Counted from the stretch's first letter, positions 1 through 7,031 are shown. The stretch is DNA of 35,092 bases from Candidatus Tayloriibacteriota bacterium (GCA_029288615.1 JARIGV010000025.1:1-35092), one strand, 5' to 3'. Numbers and translations: made by a program. Notes: generated by a model from the sequence alone, not told the origin.

Positions 1-54
1 AGGTCTGTGACTGACAGACAAAATATTTGTGACCGATTCCCCATCTCCACTCGT

Positions 55-79
55 AAAAAAAATAGCGCCTCTAAGCGCT
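55..79 (-). terminator. Rho-independent terminator of the first minus-strand gene
   Basis: Read on the minus strand, arms AGCGC and GCGCT (64-68 and 75-79) with a 6-nt loop are followed by eight T. It starts at the stop codon of the 80-355 gene, which supports that gene being real and on the minus strand. The first 54 bases hold nothing else I can support. Confidence 0.7.
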
Positions 80-355
80 TTAATCTTTTATCTTCCCGAG
101 AACCCAATCGTCTCCGTGAGAAACATTCTCCGCCTCGAGGACGGCGGTGCTCTTGTGCGACCACATCTCCTGCGCAGATCCCTCAATCGAGAGAAGCTGC
201 CACTTGCCGATCACGGCTTTTTTTACGCAGAGACCTTCGAGCTTTTCGAAGTGATCTTCGGAATCAAGAAGGACCGTAATCTGACGCCCTGTTCCCGGAT
301 TTGGAAGAATGAGGCGAACATGGAGTTTCGCGGTAAGGAATGTACTGGATGTCAT
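80..355 (-). CDS. Small unassigned protein (91 aa)
   Basis: I do not recognise this protein. It is a soluble 91-residue sequence with alternating hydrophobic residues suggesting a small beta-rich domain; no signal peptide or membrane segment is visible. The minus strand was chosen over two overlapping plus-strand reading frames because a terminator begins right at its stop codon and a plausible promoter (385-413) lies upstream, while the plus-strand frames have low-complexity Arg/Ser-rich translations typical of shadows. The ATG at 355 has no Shine-Dalgarno motif. It is divergent from the 481-711 gene. Function unknown; coding status moderately sure. Confidence 0.6.
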   Translation of the reverse strand: MTSSTFLTAKLHVRLILPNPGTGRQITVLLDSEDHFEKLEGLCVKKAVIGKWQLLSIEGSAQEMWSHKSTAVLEAENVSHGDDWVLGKIKD

Positions 356-384
356 AAGTTGTATGCGGTTTTAAAACTGGAATG

Positions 385-413
385 ACCATATCAATAAATA
401 TTCTCTGTTGCAA
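385..413 (-). promoter_or_regulatory. Putative promoter for the 80-355 gene
   Basis: On the minus strand TTGCAA (413-408), 17 nt spacer, TATGGT (390-385), with TG one base before the -10 (extended -10 style). The predicted start lies about 23 nt before the ATG. Confidence 0.45.
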
Positions 414-440
414 ATATACAGATTTTTATTTTGAAAATTT

Positions 441-468
441 TTGTTCCGTGATATTTTGGAATTAAATC
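441..468 (+). promoter_or_regulatory. Putative promoter for the 481-711 gene
   Basis: TTGTTC (441-446), 16 nt, TAAATC (463-468). The predicted transcription start falls only about 5 nt before the ATG at 481. The match is imperfect. Confidence 0.35.
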
Positions 469-480
469 TGCACCTTTCAT

Positions 481-711
481 ATGAGCAAAAGAAAACCGAC
501 AGTTGTGATCTACGAATGGGACGGTGATCGTTCTTCTGCCGCCGGCGGTTTCAATATTATTGTGACCGTGGGAGGAGAAGACATGAGAAAAGATGGCGGA
601 AGCTATGATACTGCTGAAGAAAGACAGCAGGAGCTCGAAAAAATCCGTGTCACAGCAAAAAAGATCGCAGAAGATCTTGAGGTAAAACATTCCGAAGATC
701 TTTTAAAATAA
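481..711 (+). CDS. Small unassigned acidic protein (76 aa)
   Basis: Not recognised. The N-terminal half (residues 6-35) reads like two or three beta strands (TVVIYEWDGD, FNIIVTVGGED); the C-terminal half is a charged amphipathic helix rich in Glu, Lys and Gln. No signal or membrane segment is seen, so it is probably cytoplasmic. The ATG at 481 is the first possible start and lies a few nucleotides from a predicted transcription start; no Shine-Dalgarno motif is present. A convergent terminator follows immediately, shared with the metallophosphoesterase gene, so this is a single-gene unit. Coding status is supported by the terminator and the codon pattern. Confidence 0.7.
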   Translation: MSKRKPTVVIYEWDGDRSSAAGGFNIIVTVGGEDMRKDGGSYDTAEERQQELEKIRVTAKKIAEDLEVKHSEDLLK

Positions 712-716
712 AATAA

Positions 717-739
717 TGGTGGCGCTGCCACCAATTTTT
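717..739. terminator. Bidirectional terminator between convergent genes
   Basis: TGGTGGC (717-723), loop GCT, GCCACCA (727-733), then ATTTTTATTT on the plus strand; the minus strand also runs into a T-rich stretch. It serves both the 481-711 gene and the 738-1835 gene. Confidence 0.8.
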
Positions 740-1835
740 ATTTAAAAGTAAAAACTACTATCTCTGAATCAGTACCGACTCTAAGCGGCGGACCCCATGT
801 TCCTACTCCGCTTGATGTATACACTTGAGTCTCGCCCGATCTTTGAAGACCGTATGCAAAACGTCCGTATGCCATGCGAGCAAAATATTCAAATGGCCAC
901 TGTTGTGCCTTGTGAGTGTGCCCAGATATCTGGAGAGAAATTCCCGCATCTTCAGCAATCTGTATATGACTAGGCTCGTGCTTCAAAAGTAGTGAAGGTA
1001 TATTTTTATCTATATGAAGATGTAAGAGAACATTTTCAAAATCTTTTTCTTCTGCAGTTGTCGCATAATCAACTCCCACAATCTGCAGACCATCAATAAT
1101 TTTCTTTTGATTATCTAGGACTTCTATTCCCGCTTCTTTTATTGCCTCTTCAAATAATTTTTGATCTCCATAACTTTCGTGATTGCCCATCACAAAATAA
1201 ATTCCCTGAGGAATATGTAAATCTTTCAGAGGAGAAATATTTTTTAAAATTCCCTCCGCCGCAGAGCCATCAAAAAGATCACCGCCAATAAAAAGAATGT
1301 CGGGAGATATATATTTTAATTTTTGTACCAATCTCTCTACAAAACTCTTACCATTGATCTGTCCAATATGAAGATCACTTATAAATACCACTTTCCTTTT
1401 TCTCCACGAATCTGAAATCCCTTTCAAAACGATCGCTACTTCTTTCACAACAAATGTCCTCTTGTGAAAAATTCCATACATACCTGCAAGAATTACGGCT
1501 CCAAAAATAAGGATTGCAAAATATCGTGAAGAATCGCCCACAAAAGCAAAGATTGGAATATAGAGTGCAGAAGCTAGAAAAAAATATCCAAAGAATCCCA
1601 TGTAGATCATTGTGAGTGTGGAATAGATTCTGGTGAAAACAGTATAGAAGCGCATTCCCAAAAGCATCGAGGCAATGAAGCTTACACTACCGAGAGCAAG
1701 AATCGACATAACAATATATGAAGGGCGCGAAAGACTGAGAACAAGAACAAGGGCTTCATAGAAAACAAAATTTGCCACAAATAAAAAAAGAATAACAACT
1801 ATGAGAAATACAAGAATTGATTTTAGACGATTCAT
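738..1835 (-). CDS. Membrane-anchored calcineurin-like metallophosphoesterase
   Basis: A two-part protein of 365 residues. Residues 7-122 carry about four hydrophobic segments (roughly 7-29, 42-60, 72-95, 104-122). From residue 148 follows a calcineurin-like phosphoesterase domain with the full set of metal-binding motifs: SDLHIG (D154, H156), GGDLFDG (D186), GNHE (N218, H219), KHEP (H286) and GHTH (305-308). This resembles the YaeI/YkoQ group, whose members act on phosphoester bonds such as those of lipid intermediates; the actual substrate here is unknown. The catalytic domain should lie at the membrane surface. The ATG at 1835 sits 7 nt after TACAAT, implying a leaderless mRNA. Single-gene unit with a shared terminator. 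Confidence 0.9.
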   Translation of the reverse strand: MNRLKSILVFLIVVILFLFVANFVFYEALVLVLSLSRPSYIVMSILALGSVSFIASMLLGMRFYTVFTRIYSTLTMIYMGFFGYFFLASALYIPIFAFVGDSSRYFAILIFGAVILAGMYGIFHKRTFVVKEVAIVLKGISDSWRKRKVVFISDLHIGQINGKSFVERLVQKLKYISPDILFIGGDLFDGSAAEGILKNISPLKDLHIPQGIYFVMGNHESYGDQKLFEEAIKEAGIEVLDNQKKIIDGLQIVGVDYATTAEEKDFENVLLHLHIDKNIPSLLLKHEPSHIQIAEDAGISLQISGHTHKAQQWPFEYFARMAYGRFAYGLQRSGETQVYTSSGVGTWGPPLRVGTDSEIVVFTFK

Positions 1836-1842
1836 GACATCA

Positions 1843-1848
1843 ATTGTA
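1843..1848 (-). promoter_or_regulatory. -10 box for the metallophosphoesterase gene
   Basis: TACAAT on the minus strand ends 7 nt before the ATG at 1835, which would make the transcript leaderless. A TTGTTT lies 15 nt further upstream, a short spacing, so the -35 is uncertain. Confidence 0.45.
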
Positions 1849-1872
1849 TCTGGTATAGAACCGAAACAACAT

Positions 1873-1900
1873 TTGACATATATGATTATAGTTGTATAGT
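1873..1900 (+). promoter_or_regulatory. Near-consensus promoter for the TPR-like gene
   Basis: TTGACA (1873-1878), 16 nt, TATAGT (1895-1900). Predicted start near 1907, about 6 nt before the ATG at 1913. It also rules out a TTG start at 1892, which would lie upstream of the -10 box. Confidence 0.7.
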
Positions 1901-1912
1901 TTATTTAGTTTT

Positions 1913-2410
1913 ATGCTCTATCTACACGAACCTGCAAAGGTCCCAAGTACGGAAACCCAACATGCGCTTAATGCCGCCGACGGCTATATGTTCTTCTCTC
2001 TTCTTGATGAAGCTCTCGCAGAACTTGAGCGGATTCCGAAAAAAGAACAGAAAGAACCTCCCGTTATGCTCGCGCAAGTGCGCTTGCTCCTCCATAAAAA
2101 GGAGTGGCGAAAAGCGGAATGGGTCTCTGCAGAAGCTACAGGTCTTCATCCTGGCGAGGGTGAATTCTTTGTTCAACGCGCTTTCGCACTCCATCAATTG
2201 GACAGGTGTGAAAAAGCTGAGCAAGTGCTTATGGCCGCACCAGATTGGATTCGGAGAACTGGTATTCTCCACTACAATCTGGCCTGCTACGAAGCGAGGC
2301 TCGGCAATATCACCACCGCACGCAAGTGCATCGATGAGGCGATCGAGATTAACGCCGGTATTAAAAAGTCGGCGAAAGTCGACCCGGACCTACAAGTACT
2401 TTGGAGCTAA
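1913..2410 (+). CDS. TPR-like helical repeat protein (165 aa)
   Basis: Most of the protein is built of paired amphipathic helices with tetratricopeptide-like spacing: a helix pair around residues 20-45 (DGYMFFSLLDEALAELERI), one around 50-75, one around 85-110 (HQLDRCEKAEQVLM), and one near the C-terminus (LHYNLACYEARLGN, TTARKCIDEAIEIN). This last pair is the best TPR match. Such proteins are protein-protein adaptors; no catalytic motif is seen. No signal peptide is evident. The ATG at 1913 was chosen over an upstream TTG because the -10 box lies between them. The gene stands alone between its own promoter and terminator, so its partner cannot be guessed from context. Confidence 0.75.
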   Translation: MLYLHEPAKVPSTETQHALNAADGYMFFSLLDEALAELERIPKKEQKEPPVMLAQVRLLLHKKEWRKAEWVSAEATGLHPGEGEFFVQRAFALHQLDRCEKAEQVLMAAPDWIRRTGILHYNLACYEARLGNITTARKCIDEAIEINAGIKKSAKVDPDLQVLWS

Positions 2411-2444
2411 TCCCGCACACATAAAGTGAGAGCGGGAATTTTTT
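2411..2444 (+). terminator. Rho-independent terminator after the TPR-like gene
   Basis: TCCCGC (2411-2416) and GCGGGA (2432-2437) with inner CAC/GTG pairing, followed by ATTTTTT. It begins directly after the stop codon. Confidence 0.75.
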
Positions 2445-2470
2445 ATATAAAGATTTAAATATTTTATCCA

Positions 2471-2493
2471 AAAAAATAGCAGCCTAGGCTGCT
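2471..2493 (-). terminator. Rho-independent terminator of the 2484-2873 gene
   Basis: On the minus strand AGCAGCC (2493-2487), TA, GGCTGCT (2484-2478) and then ATTTTTT. The stem overlaps the end of the coding region. Confidence 0.7.
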
Positions 2494-2873
2494 TTGGTAA
2501 GTTCCGACTCTTTCAGAACCTCATTGAGAATTTCAAGTACATCAGGCCTTGTAACCTTCGAAAAAATGTCGTGGTTTTTGGTGAAGATGGGCGCTGTGCC
2601 ATCTTCTTGATCGACGACAACTGCAGCCAATGATCGGCTGTCTTTGTCACACGTCACACCTGTGCCCCAAAAATGAAACTCAAGCGACCATTTTCCTGCC
2701 TCGCTTTTAGGTTGAATCATTTTGAGAAGAAGACATGTGACTTGTCCCAAGCAAAGTGTGACAACTGTCTCACCCGCTTCTTTTTCCTCCTCCTCTGCAT
2801 ACAGACTCCTTTTGTACTTCTGAAAGAGCTTCGGAACCACATTGAAAGTAGTGGATTCCATAATTGTCGGCAT
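2484..2873 (-). CDS. Small unassigned protein (129 aa)
   Basis: Not recognised. A soluble alpha/beta-looking protein: an N-terminal stretch containing an acidic EEEEKE run near residues 27-32, two strands (ETVVTLCLGQVTCLLLKMI, residues 35-53), further strands around 60-90, and a C-terminal helix (RPDVLEILNEVLKESEL). No signal peptide, membrane span or catalytic motif is obvious. The ATG at 2873 is preceded by AAGGG at 7 nt, one of few Shine-Dalgarno-like motifs in the window; a second ATG four codons downstream is a possible alternative. It is divergent from the 2969-3301 gene and ends in its own terminator. Confidence 0.7.
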   Translation of the reverse strand: MPTIMESTTFNVVPKLFQKYKRSLYAEEEEKEAGETVVTLCLGQVTCLLLKMIQPKSEAGKWSLEFHFWGTGVTCDKDSRSLAAVVVDQEDGTAPIFTKNHDIFSKVTRPDVLEILNEVLKESELTKAA

Positions 2874-2968
2874 AGTATCACCCTTGCCAAAAAAGTAAAG
2901 CTGTGCCGAAAACTTATTTTCTTTCTTTATATAAAGCGCGCAGTGAAACGCTTCGACATGAAGGCAAA

Positions 2969-3301
2969 ATGTTCGAGATCGAACGACTTCGTGTACACAA
3001 ATATGTAAGCGAAGACGGAGCGGTGATCCTTAGGCACAATCAAAGAGCACGTATTGCTTCAGATTCCCTGCCAGAGTTCCCCTGCTTTCTGCTCACTCTT
3101 TTTAAGACGAGTAAGACATCATCTCCGATCGAACTCTGTACCATTCAACTTTTCGTGATTGATAGCGAAGTGTACCGGAAGATCATTTTCGGATCACAGC
3201 GAACAGCATTCGAAGAGTACGAAGTCGCTTATGATGCACTCGATCTGGCAAGAGCGTTTCTCCGTACATTGCATGCATTTATTGATAACGAGCACGAATA
3301 A
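2969..3301 (+). CDS. Small unassigned protein (110 aa)
   Basis: Not recognised. From the ATG at 2969 the protein has beta-strand-like segments (residues 12-25, 30-48, 55-68: IELCTIQLFVIDSEVY) and a C-terminal helix (AYDALDLARAFLRTLHAFIDNE). No export or membrane signal is seen. The reading frame is open further upstream to 2903, but this ATG was preferred because AAGG lies 4 nt before it and the upstream extension is AT-rich and unlike the rest. A terminator overlaps the stop codon. Together with the divergent neighbour it forms a pair of small soluble proteins; whether they interact is unknown. Confidence 0.65.
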   Translation: MFEIERLRVHKYVSEDGAVILRHNQRARIASDSLPEFPCFLLTLFKTSKTSSPIELCTIQLFVIDSEVYRKIIFGSQRTAFEEYEVAYDALDLARAFLRTLHAFIDNEHE

Positions 3302-3315
3302 GGCTCGATTTTTTT
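3289..3315 (+). terminator. Rho-independent terminator after the 2969-3301 gene
   Basis: CGAGC (3289-3293) and GCTCG (3303-3307) followed by ATTTTTTT; the stop codon lies in the loop. Confidence 0.7.
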
Positions 3316-3358
3316 GCATCTAAAAAAATTTCTCATCCGTATAAATATACGTTAGAGT

Positions 3359-3622
3359 ATGACTACGTATATGTCGCATAAAACTTTTATTGTTTGCATA
3401 GTCATCGTTGTTGTCATTTCAGCAGGGCTCCTATGGTATAACAAAGTCACCACACTTCCAGAAACAGGCATCGATCTTCTTTCTACAAAAAAGTCTGACA
3501 TACCTATTGAAAATAGCACCGCAACATCCGGGACAACCACTCGCGAACTAGCAACATCGACAACGATCACAGCAACTTCAACAGCTACTTCTACCCCACA
3601 TGATGCTCCGTTACAAAAATAA
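3359..3622 (+). CDS. Small single-span membrane protein with Thr/Ser-rich tail
   Basis: An 87-residue protein with one strong hydrophobic segment (about residues 9-26, TFIVCIVIVVVISAGLLW) followed by a Thr/Ser/Ala-rich tail, which suggests an N-terminal anchor and an extracytoplasmic flexible region. The last 23 bases overlap the start of the serine hydrolase gene in another frame, so the two are likely translationally coupled and may act together at the cell surface. TATA-like boxes lie just upstream (3340-3351), so the leader would be very short. A second in-frame ATG at 3371 is an alternative start. No family recognised. Confidence 0.6.
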   Translation: MTTYMSHKTFIVCIVIVVVISAGLLWYNKVTTLPETGIDLLSTKKSDIPIENSTATSGTTTRELATSTTITATSTATSTPHDAPLQK

Positions 3623-4613
3623 AAAAACTTATTGGATAACTGGTTTACTTGGAACAATATTCCTTTCTTTTGCTGGCGGATGGCTTTTTGAGAAAAAATT
3701 AGAGCCACAGATTTCACTACCAGCGCCAGTAGATGTGCGCATTAATTCTCCCGAATATCACTTCATCAATCCCCTCCTTTTTTCTAAAGTAAGTAAAGAC
3801 TTTTACGCGGATGAATTTGCATCTTATACAAAAAATATAAATGATTTTATTGCCAGTTCAACAAAAAATGGTGCTGCGGATAAAATTTCTATTTATTTCC
3901 GTGACCTTAACACAAGTCATTGGACTGGAATTAACGAAGATGAGACATACGAACCTGCAAGCATGCTTAAAGTTGTTGTTATGATCGCTTGCCTTCGTTT
4001 GTCCTACACTGACCCAGGTTTTCTTTCCCATACTCTTTACTACGCGGGACCAGACGAGAGTGGACAACACTACAAGCCAGAACACACTCTATCTGTTGGT
4101 AATCACACAATTTCCGAACTTATGAATGCAATGATTATCGATTCTGACAACGGCGCAACATCTGCACTGCTTTCAGATAGCGATATCAATAATGCATTCC
4201 AGAATGTATATTCGACTTTCCGTCTCCCTTCCGTGTCGAATGCAGACCAAACAGACTATATGTCCGCACGTTCATATTCTGTGATTTTCCGTTCACTTTT
4301 TAATTCAACATATCTTCCTTGGAATCTTTCAGAGGAAGCACTTCAATTATTGAGTTATTCAAATTTCAATGATGGCATTGTTGCAGGAGTACCTGCGGGT
4401 ACGATTGTGTCTCATAAATTTGGCGAATTCACGCATACTCCAGCAACATTTTCAGGAAATGACGAACTCCATGATTGTGGCGTTGTCTATTATCCCAACC
4501 ATCCATATCTTCTCTGCATTATGGCAGCTGGAGAAAATTGGGACAGGCTTCAAAAAACTCTCGCTGGAATTTCAAATATCACATATGATTTCGTAAAAAG
4601 TTCGCAAGAATAG
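3600..4613 (+). CDS. Membrane-anchored beta-lactamase-fold serine hydrolase
   Basis: A 337-residue protein with one N-terminal membrane span (about 11-29) and an extracytoplasmic domain of the class A beta-lactamase / penicillin-binding superfamily. The three signature elements are visible in order: SMLK (S121, K124, nucleophile and general base), SDN (182-184), and KFG (273-275) at the place of the usual KTG/KSG. The fold and catalytic Ser-Lys pair point to an acyl-serine hydrolase acting on peptidoglycan-like peptides or a related amide. The non-canonical third motif and lack of an obvious omega-loop Glu motif make true beta-lactamase activity uncertain. It overlaps the preceding small membrane protein gene. 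No terminator is seen before the next gene. Confidence 0.85.
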   Translation: MMLRYKNKKTYWITGLLGTIFLSFAGGWLFEKKLEPQISLPAPVDVRINSPEYHFINPLLFSKVSKDFYADEFASYTKNINDFIASSTKNGAADKISIYFRDLNTSHWTGINEDETYEPASMLKVVVMIACLRLSYTDPGFLSHTLYYAGPDESGQHYKPEHTLSVGNHTISELMNAMIIDSDNGATSALLSDSDINNAFQNVYSTFRLPSVSNADQTDYMSARSYSVIFRSLFNSTYLPWNLSEEALQLLSYSNFNDGIVAGVPAGTIVSHKFGEFTHTPATFSGNDELHDCGVVYYPNHPYLLCIMAAGENWDRLQKTLAGISNITYDFVKSSQE

Positions 4614-4616
4614 TCG

Positions 4617-4644
4617 TTGACTTTTTTTGAAAGAGGAGCAGACT
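4617..4644 (+). promoter_or_regulatory. Possible promoter for the 4654-5007 gene
   Basis: TTGACT (4617-4622), 16 nt, CAGACT (4639-4644). The -10 is poor, but the geometry would place the start about 3 nt before the ATG at 4654. Confidence 0.3.
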
Positions 4645-4653
4645 TCTCAACAA

Positions 4654-5007
4654 ATGAACATTCGCGAGTTCGTCAATCACCTCCCAGAGTATGAAGGTGG
4701 GACTCTGGATTTGCAGCATCTTTTCACGGGCGAAGAAATAACGATTGGTATTGGGAAAGTTTTTCTTGAGAACAATCGCATTTCAGTAAAAGCTTCGTGG
4801 GTGCTTTCCCTCAAAGCTGGATGTCTTGAGTCAACACCTGAACTCATCACTCGCTTCTACATTGGAGAAATTCCGATGCTTGAAAAAGTTGTTGAGCGAC
4901 TTCCCGACAAAAGAGCAACTCTCATTTCAAAAGATAGGAAAAAATTCTTCTGGCAGCCACAGCGAGGACAGAAGCCTCTCACCGCGGAAGCATATCGAGG
5001 ATATTAA
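4654..5007 (+). CDS. Small unassigned protein (117 aa)
   Basis: Not recognised. A soluble protein with mixed strands and short helices (LDLQHLFTGEEITIGIGKVFLE; SVKASWVLSLKAG; LITRFYIGEIPMLEKVVERL) and a basic C-terminal tail. The frame stays open to a TTG at 4627, but the ATG at 4654 is preferred because a possible promoter ends at 4644. AGAGGAG lies about 17 nt upstream, too far for a normal Shine-Dalgarno role. It follows the serine hydrolase gene by 40 nt and may be read through from it. A strong terminator starts directly after its stop codon. Confidence 0.65.
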   Translation: MNIREFVNHLPEYEGGTLDLQHLFTGEEITIGIGKVFLENNRISVKASWVLSLKAGCLESTPELITRFYIGEIPMLEKVVERLPDKRATLISKDRKKFFWQPQRGQKPLTAEAYRGY

Positions 5008-5029
5008 TCGGCCACCTGGCCGAATTTTT
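5008..5029 (+). terminator. Rho-independent terminator after the 4654-5007 gene
   Basis: TCGGCC (5008-5013), loop ACCT, GGCCGA (5018-5023), then ATTTTTATTTT. Confidence 0.8.
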
Positions 5030-5054
5030 ATTTTCAAAAAATAATTTTTTATTT

Positions 5055-5063
5055 TGTTATAAT
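5055..5063 (+). promoter_or_regulatory. Extended -10 promoter for the histidine phosphatase gene
   Basis: TGTTATAAT (5055-5063), a perfect -10 with the TGn extension, ends 6 nt before the ATG at 5070. No convincing -35. The mRNA would be leaderless. Confidence 0.65.
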
Positions 5064-5069
5064 CTTTTT

Positions 5070-5741
5070 ATGCGAAAACTATTTTATTTTGTCCGACACG
5101 GTGAAAGTGAGAATAATGCAAAAGGACTTCGACAAGGTCCTGACGGAAAACTTTCTGAGAAAGGACGCGAACAAGCAAAACAGACCGGTGAAAGACTTGA
5201 GCATCATCCAATAGAAATCATTCTCGCGAGTCCTTATGAGCGTACAAAAGAAACTGCGGAGATCATTTCACACTATGTGAAGAAACCAATTGAGTACAAC
5301 GCCCTCCTCGCAGAAAGACGTAACCCAAAAGAGATTATCGGCAAATCGATTACCGATCCAGAAGTCATTCGCATTGTGGAGATCATGGACAAAACTTCAC
5401 ATGATGATAATTTTCGTTTTTCCGATGAAGAAAATTTTGCAGATCTTAAGGCGCGTGCAAAAAAACTTCTCGACTTTCTTGCAGAGCGGCCGGAGACATT
5501 TACACTTGTTGTCACTCATGGAATTTTTCTTCGCCTCGTTGTTGCATATATTCTCGAAGGTGAAAAACTGACCGCACGAGAGTACAACAAATTAAGTTTT
5601 CTCAATGGCTCAAACAACGCATCTGTCACAGTGTGCGAATATAAAAAGGGATTCTTCGTACCAAAGAAAGAAAAAGGCTGGCACTTGGTCGCATGGGACG
5701 ACTACAGCATTGGCATAGATCTTAAAAGTAGGCCCATCTAA
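5070..5741 (+). CDS. Histidine phosphatase (phosphoglycerate mutase-like)
   Basis: A 223-residue member of the histidine phosphatase superfamily, branch 1. The phosphorylated-histidine motif RHGE is at residues 9-12 (H10), a substrate-binding arginine motif SPYERTKETA is at 54-63 (R58), a catalytic acid candidate is in LAER (E82), and the second histidine is in VVTHG (H150). Such enzymes remove phosphate from sugars, nucleotides, cofactor precursors or proteins; true phosphoglycerate mutase activity cannot be decided from motifs alone. The C-terminal region (residues 165-223) is longer than the minimal domain. No signal peptide, so cytoplasmic. The ATG is 6 nt after a perfect TATAAT, implying a leaderless transcript. 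Confidence 0.88.
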   Translation: MRKLFYFVRHGESENNAKGLRQGPDGKLSEKGREQAKQTGERLEHHPIEIILASPYERTKETAEIISHYVKKPIEYNALLAERRNPKEIIGKSITDPEVIRIVEIMDKTSHDDNFRFSDEENFADLKARAKKLLDFLAERPETFTLVVTHGIFLRLVVAYILEGEKLTAREYNKLSFLNGSNNASVTVCEYKKGFFVPKKEKGWHLVAWDDYSIGIDLKSRPI

Positions 5742-5800
5742 TCGGTCAGATTACTCTTTTTACCCTGTCTTCTTTTGCAGGGAAATCGTGAGAAAATATA

Positions 5801-5828
5801 TTGACTTTTCTAAAAAGTAATGTATATT
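5801..5828 (+). promoter_or_regulatory. Promoter for the 6000-6911 gene
   Basis: TTGACT (5801-5806), 16 nt, TATATT (5823-5828); predicted start near 5835, giving a leader of about 165 nt. The -35 and first spacer bases (TTGACTTTTC) are identical to the promoter at 28002. Confidence 0.65.
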
Positions 5829-5905
5829 CCGTACATACAGCACTTTGATAGATTTGCTATAAAACTAGAGATTGCGTGAAGAGATATGTGGATAGGATGT
5901 GGACC

Positions 5906-5951
5906 GGCGCATAGAAAAGGAGGGTAAAAATACTTCCCTTTTCTATGCGCC
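5906..5951 (+). promoter_or_regulatory. Long hairpin in the leader of the 6000-6911 gene
   Basis: A perfect 15-bp inverted repeat, 5906-5920 with 5937-5951 (GGCGCATAGAAAAGG and its complement), extended inside by a mismatch and five more pairs, loop A-rich. No T-tract follows, so it is not a terminator. It lies in the leader about 50 nt before the ATG and could act as an mRNA stabiliser or a protein-binding site. Confidence 0.7.
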
Positions 5952-5999
5952 GCCACCCACTCCGGGTTAGACGGTGAATCAAAACCAAAACGAAACACC

Positions 6000-6911
6000 A
6001 TGAATCAGCCCATACCGCACTCGGCGCCAAAACCGCCGAATGGAACACATATTCCGCCGGCGCCAAAACCGCCAGTGGAACATCATGAGGAAGAGCCCAT
6101 GCCCGCAAACCGCGTGGAACAACACGAGCGACAGAAAGTGGAAACGTCACCTTCGCCAGAATCGAAAAAATTCCGCCCGAAGAATGGCAAACCTCCTTCG
6201 AGCTTTGAGTTCTTCAGTGACATGTCTCCTCGGGATCAGGAAGCAACCTACCTCGAACTTCTCGATGACCGCAAACAAAAGGACCTCCTTGAGAAGCGCG
6301 TTGCGGTGCTTGAGAAAACCAAAGGCATGACACTTGGGGAACTCATCTGCGTTATCGGCATCGCAATCGTCCTCGTGAACCAGATCCTTCAATGGGTCGG
6401 CATTGGCACTCCCAAAGCCAGAGTCAACGAAAGCCAGATCGCGGCTGAAGTGAGTAAGAGTCTCCCGACGCCCGAGAAAATCGACAGCGCTGCGATCGCG
6501 CAAGCGACCGCAAAGCAAACCGTCGACTCGATCGCTCTGAAGTTCCAGAAAGGTGAGATCACTCTTCCCTCTCCTCCGACTACGGTCAAGGAGACGACGA
6601 CAGTAACAGCAACCGCCCCTCATCTCTCCGATGAGGACCTTGGTCGCATTACCACTGCTGTAAAGGAAGAAGTTGGAAAGTTTGCGCAAGCGAACAAACC
6701 AACTGCCCCACTCAAACTCGAACTCACCGCCGAAGACGCTTCCAAGCTAGCCAATCAAATGGCTCCATACCTTGCAAAAGATATGCTTGAAAAACTCTTC
6801 TACGGCGGTGTCGAAACGGGTCAAGGCACCGTTACAGGTGCTCTTACGCCGGACAAAAACGGCGATCAAGAACTTTGGATCGGCGTTCCCAAAGGCCGAG
6901 GAAAAAAATAG
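6000..6911 (+). CDS. Unassigned single-span membrane protein with Pro-rich N-terminus
   Basis: Not recognised; 303 residues. Residues 1-60 are Pro/His/Glu-rich and include a 12-residue duplication (APKPPNGTHIPP / APKPPVEHH); residues 65-110 are charged and helical, likely coiled coil (DQEATYLELLDDRKQKDLLEKRVAVLEKT); residues 114-136 form one membrane span (GELICVIGIAIVLVNQILQWVGI); the rest is an Ala/Lys/Thr-rich helical region with a Gly-rich tail. The N-terminal part is probably cytoplasmic. GC content and codon choice (CTC, ATC, GCG, CGC) are higher than in neighbouring genes and like those of the 7101, 28152 and 33663 genes. It has a long structured leader, no Shine-Dalgarno motif, and a C/A-rich stretch before the ATG. 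Confidence 0.8.
   Translation: MNQPIPHSAPKPPNGTHIPPAPKPPVEHHEEEPMPANRVEQHERQKVETSPSPESKKFRPKNGKPPSSFEFFSDMSPRDQEATYLELLDDRKQKDLLEKRVAVLEKTKGMTLGELICVIGIAIVLVNQILQWVGIGTPKARVNESQIAAEVSKSLPTPEKIDSAAIAQATAKQTVDSIALKFQKGEITLPSPPTTVKETTTVTATAPHLSDEDLGRITTAVKEEVGKFAQANKPTAPLKLELTAEDASKLANQMAPYLAKDMLEKLFYGGVETGQGTVTGALTPDKNGDQELWIGVPKGRGKK
6022..6073 (+). repeat. 36-bp period tandem duplication inside the Pro-rich gene
   Basis: The 16-base string CGGCGCCAAAACCGCC occurs at 6022-6037 and 6058-6073, in frame, encoding the repeated APKPP element 12 residues apart. Confidence 0.8.
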
Positions 6912-6925
6912 CAAATCCACACCAT

Positions 6926-6955
6926 CGAGGCGACCCAGTCGTCTCGAATTTTTTT
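6926..6955 (+). terminator. Rho-independent terminator after the 6000-6911 gene
   Basis: CGAGGCGAC (6926-6934), loop CCA, GTCGTCTCG (6938-6946), nine pairs with one G-T, then AATTTTTTT. Confidence 0.85.
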
Positions 6956-7002
6956 ATACCAAACCACACTTTTTTAGAAATTCTTTGCAAGGCACATACC
7001 CC

Positions 7003-7031
7003 TTGCGCATCTTCAAATTTAATTGTAGAAT
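7003..7031 (+). promoter_or_regulatory. Promoter for the 7101-8795 gene
   Basis: TTGCGC (7003-7008), 17 nt, TAGAAT (7026-7031); predicted start near 7038. The 63-nt leader is rich in C and A and almost lacks G in its last 35 nt; no Shine-Dalgarno motif. Confidence 0.55.

Noticed and set aside
29-385. Plus-strand frame of 118 residues at the window start
   Set aside because: The minus-strand gene 80-355 has a terminator right at its stop and a promoter; the plus frame has neither and reads less like a protein.
5763-5782. CCCTG/CAGGG hairpin after the histidine phosphatase gene as terminator
   Set aside because: Stem of five pairs and no T-tract after it; not reported as a terminator.
6147-6689. 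180-residue minus-strand frame in the Pro-rich membrane protein gene
   Set aside because: Arg/Leu-rich shadow translation with no start signals.
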